Shown one piece after another: positions 44,107-52,791 of a DNA stretch of 64,000 nt; the first letter of the stretch is position 1; the number at the start of each line of letters is the position of its first letter. Source of the stretch: JAEUMD01 sp036768475 (GTDB taxonomy: Bacteria; Pseudomonadota; Alphaproteobacteria; Rhizobiales; Hyphomicrobiaceae); assembly GCA_036768475.1 (NCBI GenBank), contig DAIPMW010000014.1, positions 1 through 64,000 on the forward strand. Direction: 5' to 3'. The notes under the pieces are model-generated. The model worked only from the letters and a program-made list of their open reading frames with translations, was not told the DNA's origin and ran no database searches. The position numbers were made by a program, and so were the translations under genes.

Positions 44107-44193
44107 ATGATCAACTTCCTGCGTTCGACGGCCATATTGGCAATGGGCACCATCGTGATCGCAGCCGGCATCGTTGTGATCGTGCACGGGTAA
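44107..44193 (+). CDS. Possible 28-residue membrane peptide
   Basis: ATG 44107 preceded by GGAGGGG and ending at TAA 44191-44193. The peptide MINFLRSTAILAMG then IVIAAGIVVIVHG is a single hydrophobic helix with a short charged N-terminus, like known bacterial mini-membrane proteins. No homologue is recognised. Confidence 0.42.
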   Translation: MINFLRSTAILAMGTIVIAAGIVVIVHG

Positions 44194-44436
44194 ACCAGCT
44201 CTGAGCCACGTGATTGATTCGGCCAGGCTCGGATGTTTTGGCTGTCCATGTGTCTGGTCGAACGATCCATGACGGTTGCGCGTTTTGGCGCCTTTGCGAG
44301 AGCCTCGTCATTTTTCGACGGGTCCGTCAGTGTCGAGACCTGATCTGTGCAATGACGAGGCCCAACCCAGCCTTTCTTCTCGTCCATGATATTTCGAACG
44401 GATGGCACTGAGGACCGCAAGCAAGGTGCCTACGCC

Positions 44437-45729
44437 TCAAGTTCGCGGCGATATCGTCGCACGCGCGTCTCCTGTCGCGGTGTTCGACAGCAGCCACGGC
44501 CCGAGCTTTGCGACATCGCTCTGGCCGCATAGTCCCATCGTCAGATCGAGTTCGGCTGCAAGGTTGCGGATCAAGGCCCGGGTGCCATTCTCTCCGGCGA
44601 TTGCTATTGCATAAACGTAAGGTCTTGCGACCAGAACAGCCCGGGCACCGAGACAGAGGGCCTTCATGACGTCGGACCCGGTTCTGATGCCGCTGTCGAA
44701 CAATACAGGAATGCGTCCGCCGACAGCGCTGACGATCGCCGGCAAAGCGTCGAGTGCTGCAATCGCGCCGTCGACCTGACGGCCGCCATGGTTGGATACG
44801 ATGAGACCGTCACAGCCGATCTCCATTGCTCGGCGCGCATCATCGGGGTGAAGCACGCCTTTGACGACAACCGGAAGCGAGGTGCATGTCTTGATTGCCG
44901 CGAGATTGTCCCAGGACAGCATGGGGTGCGAAAATTTCGACACGAACTTTTGGATCTCCGCCACTGTGCGGCCCCACGAGGCAAGCGCTGCATAAGGCCC
45001 TTGCGGCCAGTGCGTCAGAAGTTCCGCCGCGCCAATGAGCGAAGCCAGCGAACGCATCGGAGTTTTTTGGGTCGGCGCGGTGATGCTGCGGAAGACCGGG
45101 TCGCTGACATAGTTGGCGATCCCTCGCCCGCGCGCGAACGGCAGATAACTGCGTTCCAGGTCTCGCGGCCGCCAACCGAGTTCCGTCGTATCGACGGTGA
45201 CGACGAGCGCTTCGTAACCGGCGGCTTCGGCGCGGCGCGCAAGTGAATAGGAAATCTCGATTTCTGAAGAACAGTAGAGCTGAAACCAACGCCGGCCGGC
45301 TCCGCCCTGTCGTGCTATCTCTTCCAGAGTGACGCTTGATTGGCACGATGCAACAAAACAGATGCCCTCCGCACTCGCTGCGCGCGCCGCGATGATGTCG
45401 CCGTTGCGGTGGGCCAGATCGAGTACGCCGATGGGCCCGAGCAGGAAGGGAAGTTCGTGGCGTCGCCCGAAGATCTCAACGCCGAGGTTGCGCTCATCGT
45501 TTCCAGCAAGAATCCGCGGAATGATCCTGACGTTGTCGAAAGCGGCGCGGTTGGCGGCGATGGTGCGCTCTGATCCGGCTCCTCCCGCGATATATCCCCG
45601 GGCCTTGGCGCTCATGCGCCGCAGGCCAACGGCCTCAAGCCGCGCCGCATTGACCGGAACGATGCGTTCTGCCCGCGCCGCCCCCTTCGAGTAGATTTCT
45701 ACCTGTCGTCGTTTGCCGCGGGTTTTCAT
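44437..45729 (-). CDS. FMN-dependent alpha-hydroxy-acid dehydrogenase/oxidase
   Basis: A 430-residue TIM-barrel flavoenzyme of the lactate/glycolate oxidase family. The active-site signature SNHGGRQVDG contains the catalytic His and Arg. VVVKGVL holds the FMN-contacting Lys, and FDSGIRTGSDVMKAL with GARAVLVARPY binds phosphate. It oxidises a 2-hydroxy acid to the 2-keto acid; the exact substrate (lactate, glycolate, mandelate) is not readable. GGAG lies 13 bases before ATG 45729. It is monocistronic. Confidence 0.9.
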   Translation of the reverse strand: MKTRGKRRQVEIYSKGAARAERIVPVNAARLEAVGLRRMSAKARGYIAGGAGSERTIAANRAAFDNVRIIPRILAGNDERNLGVEIFGRRHELPFLLGPIGVLDLAHRNGDIIAARAASAEGICFVASCQSSVTLEEIARQGGAGRRWFQLYCSSEIEISYSLARRAEAAGYEALVVTVDTTELGWRPRDLERSYLPFARGRGIANYVSDPVFRSITAPTQKTPMRSLASLIGAAELLTHWPQGPYAALASWGRTVAEIQKFVSKFSHPMLSWDNLAAIKTCTSLPVVVKGVLHPDDARRAMEIGCDGLIVSNHGGRQVDGAIAALDALPAIVSAVGGRIPVLFDSGIRTGSDVMKALCLGARAVLVARPYVYAIAIAGENGTRALIRNLAAELDLTMGLCGQSDVAKLGPWLLSNTATGDARATISPRT

Positions 45730-45961
45730 CGTGCTCTGTGCTCTCCACGGGGCTTGGCACATCGTAATACACGGCTCGCCCGAGTATAATGTGAAAAGCC
45801 GTCCGTTCGAACCGGACACGAGCAGGGTCACCGTCGCATCGTCGTGGTTGCCAGCGATCGCGCGGAGGCGAAACGCCGGCCAGGTCCAATCCATATTTGG
45901 CTGTGGAAACCATCAACCGGTGATGACCGCTGCAGTGCGGGTGATGAAGCTTCGTCGCGGG

Positions 45962-46219
45962 TCAGCGAACCGCCAGCACCCGCGGCGCCTGGCGGCGATC
46001 TGCTTCTTTGGTCCGGTAGGCGAGATGCAGATAAAGAAGAAGAGAGACCACCCCGCGCCCGGCCTGGTGTCGCTCGTTGCCCTCGAGGCCCTGCAGCGCA
46101 TTTGTCACCGACCCTTTGGCTGCTTCGTAGAGTTCTGCGACTTCCCTGGGATCCGCGGCGCTGTGAATCGCCTGCAGCACACGCCGCAGCTCATTTTCAC
46201 ACATCCGTATTCGGTCCAT
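45962..46219 (-). CDS. Hypothetical helical protein
   Basis: An 85-residue protein from ATG 46219. Amphipathic helical sequence with natural-looking composition (ENELRRVLQAIHSAADPREV, YEAAKGSVTNALQGLEG) suggests a real gene, although the ribosome site is weak. No family is recognised. It lies upstream of, and divergent from, katG. Confidence 0.5.
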   Translation of the reverse strand: MDRIRMCENELRRVLQAIHSAADPREVAELYEAAKGSVTNALQGLEGNERHQAGRGVVSLLLYLHLAYRTKEADRRQAPRVLAVR

Positions 46220-46664
46220 GCCCACAACCCGTTCCGACGCCAACCCACCTCTTGGCGGCAATTCTATTCCTGTAAAATTTGAAAAATACTTTATTCTGAT
46301 GCTCAGATAATTGAGCGATCAATACAACTCGGGGTGTGAGCCGGTCATCAGCCCAACGCAGATGCCGGATGCTCCGGCGCCGTCTTTCACGCGGTTGCTT
46401 TTGCATTGCCCGCGCATCACGGACTCTGCGTACCACGCGATAGTCCCGGAACTGCCGCGGTGCTGGCACATTGGAGCGGCATACCAGACCATGTCGCGCG
46501 GATAGTCGTCGGAAAACGCAAGGTTATTTTCGCCGGCTCACATGATCATAATCGGCACTTATCATGATAATCAGGCAAGTGGACTTTACCTGATCGCCAC
46601 GCTTCGTTAGGAGCCATGGGTAACGGACCAGTTGGTGCAAATTCTCATGCCACAGGGAGGCAAC
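46220..46664. other. 445-base region upstream of katG
   Basis: No gene is supported. Inverted repeats occur at 46301-46316 (GCTCA/TGAGC), 46542-46549 (ATGATCAT) and 46559-46570 (TTATCATGATAA). The last two lie about 100 bases before the katG start and probably serve regulation. Confidence 0.5.
46559..46570. promoter_or_regulatory. Palindrome resembling a Fur/PerR-family operator upstream of katG
   Basis: A perfect 12-base palindrome, TTATCATGATAA, 94 bases before the katG ATG, flanked by a second palindrome (ATGATCAT). Its ATCAT/ATGAT arms resemble the half-sites of Fur-family repressors, which commonly control catalase genes. Confidence 0.5.
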
Positions 46665-48872
46665 ATGAACGAGATCAGCAAGTGCCCGGTGCACGGGGTC
46701 ATGGCGAACGTGACCTTTGCCCGCCAGTCCAACAAGGATTGGTGGCCCAACCAGCTCAATTTGAAAATCCTGCATCAGAACACGCCCGCCGGTAATCCGC
46801 TGGGCGGCGAGTTCAACTATGCCGAGGAGTTCAAGAAGCTCGATTTTGCCGCGCTGAAGAAGGATCTCACCGCGCTGATGACCGACAGCCAGGATTGGTG
46901 GCCGGCTGACTACGGCCATTACGGTGGTCTGTTCATCCGCATGGCATGGCACAGCGCGGGAACCTATCGCACGGCCGATGGTCGTGGCGGCGCCGGCACT
47001 GGCAACCAGCGCTTTGCGCCCGTCAACAGCTGGCCCGACAACGGCAACCTGGACAAGGCACGCCGTCTGCTGTGGCCGATCAAGCAGAAGTACGGCAACA
47101 AGATTTCCTGGGCTGATCTGTTGATTCTGGCCGGCAACGTCGCCATCGAGTCGATGGGCGGCAAGACGTTCGGTTTTGGCGGCGGCCGCGTCGACATCTG
47201 GGAGCCCGAGGAGGACATCTACTGGGGTGCCGAGAGCGAGTGGCTCGCGACCAGCGATGCCAAGAACAGCCGCTACAGCGGCGACCGCGACCTTGAGAAC
47301 CCGCTTGCTGCCGTGCAGATGGGTCTCATCTACGTCAATCCGGAAGGCCCCAATGGCAAACAGGATCCGATTGCCACGGGACGCGACGTGCGCGAGACCT
47401 TCAAGCGCATGGCGATGAACGATTACGAGACCGTTGCGCTGACCGCCGGTGGTCACACCTTCGGCAAGGCACACGGCGCTGGTCCTGCCAGCAATGTCGG
47501 TCCGGCGCCGGAAGCTGCCGATCTCGCCGAGCAGGGCCTCGGCTGGATGAGCACTTACAAGAGCGGCAAGGGTGGCGACGCCATCACCAGCGGCCTGGAA
47601 GGCGCTTGGACGACCAACCCGACCCAGTGGGATCATGACTATTTCGAAGTCCTGTTCGGCAACGAATGGGTGCAGGTCAAGAGCCCGGCTGGCGCTAGTC
47701 AATGGCAGCCCAAGACCAACACCGACGCCAACATGGCGCCTGCCGCCGACGACGCGTCCAAGAAGGTGCCGATCATGATGACCGACGCCGACATTGCCAT
47801 GCGTATGGACCCGGATTATGAAAAGGTCGCGCGGCACTTCTTCGAGAACCCGGACGAGTTCGCGGATGCCTTTGCGCGCGCCTGGTTCAAGTTGACCCAC
47901 CGCGACATGGGCCCCAAGGCGCGCTATCTCGGCCCCGAGGTTCCGAAGGAGGACCTGATCTGGCAGGATCCAATTCCTGCGTGCAATCATCCGCTCGTCG
48001 ACGCCAAGGATATCGCCGATCTCAAGGCCAAGATCCTCGGCTCGGGCCTGACGACGGCGGAGCTCGTCGCCACCGCGTGGTGCTCTGCTTCGACTTTCCG
48101 CGGCTCCGACTATCGCGGCGGTGCCAACGGCGCGCGCATTCGCCTCGCACCCCAGAAGGACTGGCAGGCCAATGAGCCCGCGCAGCTCGCCAAGGTTCTC
48201 GGCAAGCTGGAAGAGATCCAGAAGGCGTTCAATGCTTCGGCATCCGGCGGCAAGACGGTGTCGCTGGCCGATCTGATCGTGCTGGGCGGCAACGCTGCGG
48301 TCGAAAAAGCGGTCAAGGACGCCGGCCACAAGGTCGATGTGCCGTTCACGCCGGGCCGCATGGATGCGACCGCCGAACAGACGGACGCCGAATCCTTCGA
48401 GCCGCTGGAGCCGGAAGCCGATGGCTTCCGCAACTTCGCCCAGCAAAAATATACCGTGTCGGCCGAGGAGATGCTGCTCGACCGGGCTCAGTTGCTGAAA
48501 CTGTCAGCGCCGGAGATGACCGTCCTCGTCGCCGGCATGCGCATGCTGGGCGCCAATCACGGCGGCACCAATCACGGCGTCTTCACCAAGACCCCGGGCA
48601 AGCTGACCAACGACTTCTTCGTCAACCTGCTCGACATGGGCACGCAGTGGAAGCCGGCGGACAAGGAGCAGGACGTGTTCGAGGGCAGGTGCCGCAAGTC
48701 GGGCAATCTGAAGTGGACCGGCACCCGGGTCGATCTGGTGTTCGGTTCCAATTCGCAGTTGCGCGCCATCGCCGAGGTCTATGCGCAGGCCGATGCCAAG
48801 GACAAGTTCGTTTCTGACTTCGTCAAGGCCTGGACCAAGGTGATGAACGCGGACCGCTTCGATATCGCGTGA
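46665..48872 (+). CDS. katG: Bifunctional catalase-peroxidase
   Basis: Heme enzyme of 735 residues that removes hydrogen peroxide by catalase and peroxidase reactions. The distal site IRMAWHSAGTYR gives Arg92, Trp95 and His96. The proximal ligand is His264 in AGGHTFGKAH. The Met-Tyr-Trp adduct partners are Tyr223 (IYVNPEG) and Met249. The second, heme-less domain is complete. GGAGG lies four bases before ATG 46665. An upstream palindrome suggests peroxide- or iron-responsive control, and a strong hairpin ends the transcript. Peroxide from the flavin oxidase nearby could be a substrate. Confidence 0.97.
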   Translation: MNEISKCPVHGVMANVTFARQSNKDWWPNQLNLKILHQNTPAGNPLGGEFNYAEEFKKLDFAALKKDLTALMTDSQDWWPADYGHYGGLFIRMAWHSAGTYRTADGRGGAGTGNQRFAPVNSWPDNGNLDKARRLLWPIKQKYGNKISWADLLILAGNVAIESMGGKTFGFGGGRVDIWEPEEDIYWGAESEWLATSDAKNSRYSGDRDLENPLAAVQMGLIYVNPEGPNGKQDPIATGRDVRETFKRMAMNDYETVALTAGGHTFGKAHGAGPASNVGPAPEAADLAEQGLGWMSTYKSGKGGDAITSGLEGAWTTNPTQWDHDYFEVLFGNEWVQVKSPAGASQWQPKTNTDANMAPAADDASKKVPIMMTDADIAMRMDPDYEKVARHFFENPDEFADAFARAWFKLTHRDMGPKARYLGPEVPKEDLIWQDPIPACNHPLVDAKDIADLKAKILGSGLTTAELVATAWCSASTFRGSDYRGGANGARIRLAPQKDWQANEPAQLAKVLGKLEEIQKAFNASASGGKTVSLADLIVLGGNAAVEKAVKDAGHKVDVPFTPGRMDATAEQTDAESFEPLEPEADGFRNFAQQKYTVSAEEMLLDRAQLLKLSAPEMTVLVAGMRMLGANHGGTNHGVFTKTPGKLTNDFFVNLLDMGTQWKPADKEQDVFEGRCRKSGNLKWTGTRVDLVFGSNSQLRAIAEVYAQADAKDKFVSDFVKAWTKVMNADRFDIA

Positions 48873-49299
48873 TAGCGGTGTCCGACCTGCTCTAGCGCGC
48901 GCATGCGTGCGGGCGTGAGCACGCCACCACAGGTCGAGCATGAAAACAGGGCGGCGCTTCGAAGAATTCCGAGGCGCCACCCTTTATGTTAGCGCCACGA
49001 GTTGGTGCTGCCTGTCAGCCCGCCCCCGAAAGGTATCTATTCGGACGCCCCGTACGGGAACGCCCTGCAAACAAATCTGCAATCGCGTTGGCACGATCCG
49101 CTCGCGGAGCACCGCAACCAGACGGATCATTTCATTGATCGAACGCAATGTCGGCGAGCCTGGGGCGGGCTCAGTTGACGTGGCATCGCAATCGCAAGTC
49201 GAAGAGCCGCCCCGCACCGCCGGCATGAAGACCCACGAGCACGATCGAGAGTACGGATACGAACGAGAATGCAGGCCAAGTCGAACCGAGGTGAAGGGC
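48873..49299. other. 427-base intergenic region between katG and trxC
   Basis: Contains the katG terminator at 48949-48985. A minus-strand frame of 80 codons from ATG 49226 ends directly beside that hairpin (stop 48984) and has moderate GC at third positions, but no ribosome site and no recognised product. No other gene is seen. Confidence 0.35.
48949..48985. terminator. Strong, possibly bidirectional terminator after katG
   Basis: A 13-base stem (48949-48961 with 48970-48982, one mismatch) around an AAGAATTC loop, followed by TTT on the plus strand and by TGTTTTC on the minus strand. It lies 77 bases after the katG stop. Confidence 0.65.
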
Positions 49300-49752
49300 A
49301 TGCAGAATTCGAGCATTGAAACGATCATCTGCCCGTCCTGCGGGGCGACCAATCGCGCTCCGCGCGAGAGGCTCGCATCGGGTGCGCGTCCGACATGCGG
49401 CAAGTGCCATAAGCCGCTTTTTACAGGGCGCCCGGTTGTCGTCGCGACGGCCGCGGACTTCGATCGCTACCTGCATGGATCGCTGCCGGTCGTTGTTGAC
49501 TTCTGGGCCGAGTGGTGTGGCCCATGCAAGATGATGGCGCCAATGTTCGCAAAAGCCGCCGAGGCTCTTGAGCCCGGTGCGCGGCTGTTGAAAGTCGACA
49601 CAGAATCGCTGCCCGATGTCGCCGCGCGGTTCGGCATACGCAGCATACCGACGCTGATCGTGCTTGCGGCCGGCAGGGAAATTGCGCGGCAGGCCGGAGC
49701 GATGGATGCGCAAAGCATCGTGCGATGGACGCATGCTGCGTTGTCGCGATGA
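49300..49752 (+). CDS. trxC: Thioredoxin 2 (TrxC type)
   Basis: Cytosolic disulfide reductase of 150 residues. The N-terminal zinc-binding CxxC pairs are Cys11/14 and Cys33/36, typical of TrxC. The thioredoxin fold follows, with active site WCGPC (Cys73/Cys76) and the cis-Pro in RSIPTLIV. GAAGGG precedes ATG 49300; the long upstream open frame is not conserved-looking. TrxC genes are commonly peroxide-induced, consistent with its place after katG, though the terminator separates the two. Confidence 0.93.
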   Translation: MQNSSIETIICPSCGATNRAPRERLASGARPTCGKCHKPLFTGRPVVVATAADFDRYLHGSLPVVVDFWAEWCGPCKMMAPMFAKAAEALEPGARLLKVDTESLPDVAARFGIRSIPTLIVLAAGREIARQAGAMDAQSIVRWTHAALSR

Positions 49753-49786
49753 GTGAGCCGGTGAGCCTTTTGCAAAGGTGCTACAT

Positions 49787-49892
49787 CTAGACCGCGTTCA
49801 TGTTTGAGGGAAACATGAACGTGATCCAGCACCTTGTTTCGAGTATGCTTTTCAAGCTGAACCGCTGCACACTTCAGTTCAACATGCTCTAG
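49787..49892 (-). repeat. CTAG-bounded twin-hairpin repeat, copy 2
   Basis: A 106-base copy in inverted orientation relative to copy 1. CTAG is followed by the perfect palindrome arms GCGTTCATGTTT and AAACATGAACG around GAGGG. A linker and the second stem-loop with the core GAACCGCTGCACACTTCAG follow, then CTAG. It lies 34 bases after trxC. Confidence 0.88.
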
Positions 49893-49972
49893 CGCCGCGC
49901 GGCCGACAATCATGGGTCCGCGCCACTGTTGACGTCAGCCTCACCAGGGGCCGCGGCCAGCATGCGGCGTGC

Positions 49973-50395
49973 TCAGTGGTGATGCGCCGAAACGCTCTTG
50001 ACGCACTCGGCCAGCAGATCCCTCGGCGCCGTTTCGCCGATGTCGCCGAGGCTGAGAATGCCGACCATTCGCTTGCTCTTACTGATCACCGGAAGCCGGC
50101 GCACCTGCAGATCTTCCATGTGACGGATTGCCTTGGCGAGATCGTCCTCCTCGCGGCAGCAATGAATGCCCGATGTCATTACGTCGCGCGCAGTTGCCGA
50201 TTTGGCATCGAAACCGTTGCCGGCCAGGCCTTTGCAGACGATGTCACGATCGGTCACCATGCCGACCAGGCGGTCCTCCTCGCCAATAGGAATGGCGCCG
50301 ACGTCGTTATCCTTCATCAGTCGGGCAATTTCCAGAATAGGCGTATCCGGTCCGACCCATTCGACGCCGCGATGCATTGCTTCTTTGACTTTCAT
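49973..50395 (-). CDS. Tandem CBS-domain protein
   Basis: A 140-residue protein made of two CBS motifs (about 5-60 and 70-125). Typical cores are VGAIPIGEEDRLVGMVTDRDIV and VRRLPVISKSKRMVGILSLGDI, and the tail is His-rich. Such stand-alone Bateman modules usually sense adenine nucleotides. GGAGGAAGG lies directly before ATG 50395. No partner enzyme is fused or adjacent. Confidence 0.9.
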   Translation of the reverse strand: MKVKEAMHRGVEWVGPDTPILEIARLMKDNDVGAIPIGEEDRLVGMVTDRDIVCKGLAGNGFDAKSATARDVMTSGIHCCREEDDLAKAIRHMEDLQVRRLPVISKSKRMVGILSLGDIGETAPRDLLAECVKSVSAHHH

Positions 50396-50589
50396 GACCT
50401 TCCTCCATCGTGGATACAGTCGATGATAATCTGTCTACCTACCTCCCGCATACTTGCAGCCGGCGCGCAATCACGCGGCGCTGGGTTCCTGCTTCCCGTG
50501 ACGAGGCGTGCCCATTTCGTGGCGGAACGAAACCGCCGCCTAATCCCGGGCACGCGATCTGCCAGCTCACGTCTCTGGCACTCCGGCAA

Positions 50590-51063
50590 TCACGCCGCAG
50601 GCTTGCTGATTTGCACCCTGGGTACGTCGTTGCACAGGCGGTCGAACTCGCGACCGCTGATATGCACGAGCGTGCGATGATCACCGCCCTCGAAATAGAC
50701 ATCGCGGCGTCCGTTGAGCCGGGTGTCGACAATGGCGCTGAGACCATAGGCCGCCGCTACCGGCGGTAGACAGCCGGTCGCGCAATCGGGGAATGCGTCC
50801 GAAATGTCCTCCTCGGTTGCCAGCCCGACCGGCTGGCCAATCCAGCCACCGAGTTGATTGAGTTCCAGCCGGCGTGACGCGGGCACAATCGCGAGCACAT
50901 AGCCGTCCTTGCAGCGTGCGAGCACGCCCTTGGCAAGATCGTCCGGTTCGATCTCGCAGGCATGTGCCGTGGCCAGCGTCGTGCTGGTCGGCTTATGCTC
51001 CTCGAGTTCGTAGGGAATGTGGTGAGTGTCCAGGAATTGCTTGAGCGTTAATGCGATGGCCAT
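50590..51063 (-). CDS. YbaK/ProX-type aminoacyl-tRNA deacylase
   Basis: A 157-residue protein with the YbaK/EbsC fold. It begins with a helix typical of the group (LKQFLDTHHIPYELEEH), followed by the substrate-site segment LAKGVLARCKDGYVLAIVPA. The GCLPPVAAAYGLSAIVD loop and the C-terminal FEGGDHRTLVHISGREF are also conserved. Likely it removes mischarged amino acids from tRNA; specificity is unknown. ATG 51063 is preceded by AGGAGGTTTCAC on the minus strand. Confidence 0.88.
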   Translation of the reverse strand: MAIALTLKQFLDTHHIPYELEEHKPTSTTLATAHACEIEPDDLAKGVLARCKDGYVLAIVPASRRLELNQLGGWIGQPVGLATEEDISDAFPDCATGCLPPVAAAYGLSAIVDTRLNGRRDVYFEGGDHRTLVHISGREFDRLCNDVPRVQISKPAA

Positions 51064-51442
51064 GTGAAACCTCCTTCACGTCAGCCGTTGGCGACGCGCT
51101 CTTGATGAGCCGAGGAGGCCTAGGTGTCGCGCACAACCGCCACCGGCGACGCGCCAGAGGGCCAAGGCTTTCGACGCCGGAGAGGTGCGAGAAATGCGAA
51201 GGACACAAGCGGCGCTCCCGCCGGCTGCCTTCGAACATGCGAGCTGATTGTAAACTCAAGTACGCCTTGTCGACAAGAACACGCTTGTCCGCCCGTGATT
51301 GATTTCGCGACATGCTTTTCTTATGCGCCCCATTCAAGTGTCTGGCGGCGAATGCAGTATACGGTGCGCGCTCGAAAGCTCATGTAACATCGGCAATATT
51401 GAACATCTTGCACATGCGATCTCGAAGACGCAGGAGGAAGCC
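51064..51442. other. 379-base divergent intergenic region
   Basis: Lies between the deacylase and alanine dehydrogenase genes; both promoters should be here. No other gene, repeat or clear operator is seen. Confidence 0.5.
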
Positions 51443-52558
51443 ATGCGCATCGGCGTGCCAAAGGAGATTAAGGTTCACGAATACAGGGTCGGCATGACGC
51501 CTGCTGCAGTGCGCGAGGCTACTGCGCACGGTCATGAGATCATCGTCCAACGCGGTTCAGCCGAGCGCATGGGGCTGGAGGATGCCGCCTATCGGGCGGC
51601 CGGAGCGCGCATCGCGGATACGGCGGAAGAAATCTTCGCCACCTCGGACATCATCGTGAAGGTGAAGGAGCCTCAACGCGAAGAAATTCCGTTGCTGCGT
51701 GCTGGCCAGACCCTGTTCACTTATCTCCACCTTGCGGCCGAGCCCGATCTCGCCCGCGCGCTGGCGCAAAGCGGCATCACCGCGATCGCCTATGAAACGG
51801 TCACCGCCGCCGGCGGTGGCTTGCCGCTTCTGGCCCCGATGAGCGAGGTTGCCGGACGCATGGCCGTGCAGGCGGGAGCACATTGCCTTGAGATGGAGCA
51901 GGGTGGTCGTGGCGTGCTGCTCGGCGGAGTCGCCGGCGTGCCGTCCGCCAATGTGGCCGTGCTGGGCGGCGGCGTTGCCGGTATCAATGCGGTGCGCATG
52001 GCCATTGGCCTGGAGGCTCGTGTTACCGTTCTCGACATCGATCGCACGCGCCTTTACGCCATCGACCAGCAATTCGGTGCGGCCGTCGACACCGTATTCG
52101 CTACCCGGGCTGCCATCGAAGAGCACGTCATAGCGGCGGACCTCGTTATCGCGGCGGTGCTTGTGCCAGGAGCCGCCGCACCCACATTGATCACTCGCGA
52201 GATGGTCGCTGCGATGCCGCGCGGCTCGGTGATCGTCGATATCTCCATCGATCAGGGCGGTTGCGCTGAGACGTCTCGCCCGACGACGCATGCCGATCCG
52301 ACGTACGTCGTCGATGGTGTCGTGCACTATTGCGTCACCAACATGCCCGGAGCCATCGCCAGAACCTCGACGTTCGCGCTCAACAACGCGACGCTGCCCT
52401 TCGTTCTGGCATTGGCGGACAAAGGGCCGGTTCAGGCGCTCCGTGATGATGAGCACTTGAGAAGTGGCCTCAATCTATATGGCGGGCATGTCGCTCACGC
52501 CAGGGTTGCCGAGGCGATCGGGCTTCCATATCGCGAGGCGCAGTCATTGCTGACGTGA
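51443..52558 (+). CDS. ald: Alanine dehydrogenase
   Basis: NAD-dependent enzyme of 371 residues interconverting L-alanine with pyruvate and ammonia. Catalytic Lys75 (VKVKEP) and His96 (TYLHLAAEPD) occupy the canonical positions. The nucleotide loop is VAVLGGGVAGINAVRMAIG (about 172-190). The conserved GRMAVQAGAHCLE is present. AGGAGGAAG precedes ATG 51443. In methylotrophs it can serve ammonia assimilation. Confidence 0.96.
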   Translation: MRIGVPKEIKVHEYRVGMTPAAVREATAHGHEIIVQRGSAERMGLEDAAYRAAGARIADTAEEIFATSDIIVKVKEPQREEIPLLRAGQTLFTYLHLAAEPDLARALAQSGITAIAYETVTAAGGGLPLLAPMSEVAGRMAVQAGAHCLEMEQGGRGVLLGGVAGVPSANVAVLGGGVAGINAVRMAIGLEARVTVLDIDRTRLYAIDQQFGAAVDTVFATRAAIEEHVIAADLVIAAVLVPGAAAPTLITREMVAAMPRGSVIVDISIDQGGCAETSRPTTHADPTYVVDGVVHYCVTNMPGAIARTSTFALNNATLPFVLALADKGPVQALRDDEHLRSGLNLYGGHVAHARVAEAIGLPYREAQSLLT

Positions 52559-52791
52559 ATGTAAGCCTGGCAGAACAGCCTTCAGAACCTCCTGATCCGG
52601 CGATGCTCGCACCGATCCCCAAATTCTCGTGATCGGGACGCAGCCGGCCCCGTATGCGGGCGAGCCTATGCTATGGTCGACGCCGGGCAGAGCGTATACG
52701 CACAAACGCAGTTCGCCAGTGCCAAGCCGTGTTCGCCACAATTGCCGGATTACACCGAAGCACTGCCAGAATGATGTGATGAGGTGAAGAT

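Noticed and set aside
46524..48446. A 640-codon open frame on the minus strand opposite katG
   Set aside because: It lies wholly antisense to an unmistakable katG, gives His/Arg/Val-rich sequence with no recognisable domain, and is what high GC at third positions produces on the opposite strand.
48940..49299. Long in-frame extension upstream of trxC that would add 120 residues
   Set aside because: The extension is rich in Arg, Ser and Cys, overlaps the katG terminator, and the TrxC family begins at the zinc-ribbon just after ATG 49300.
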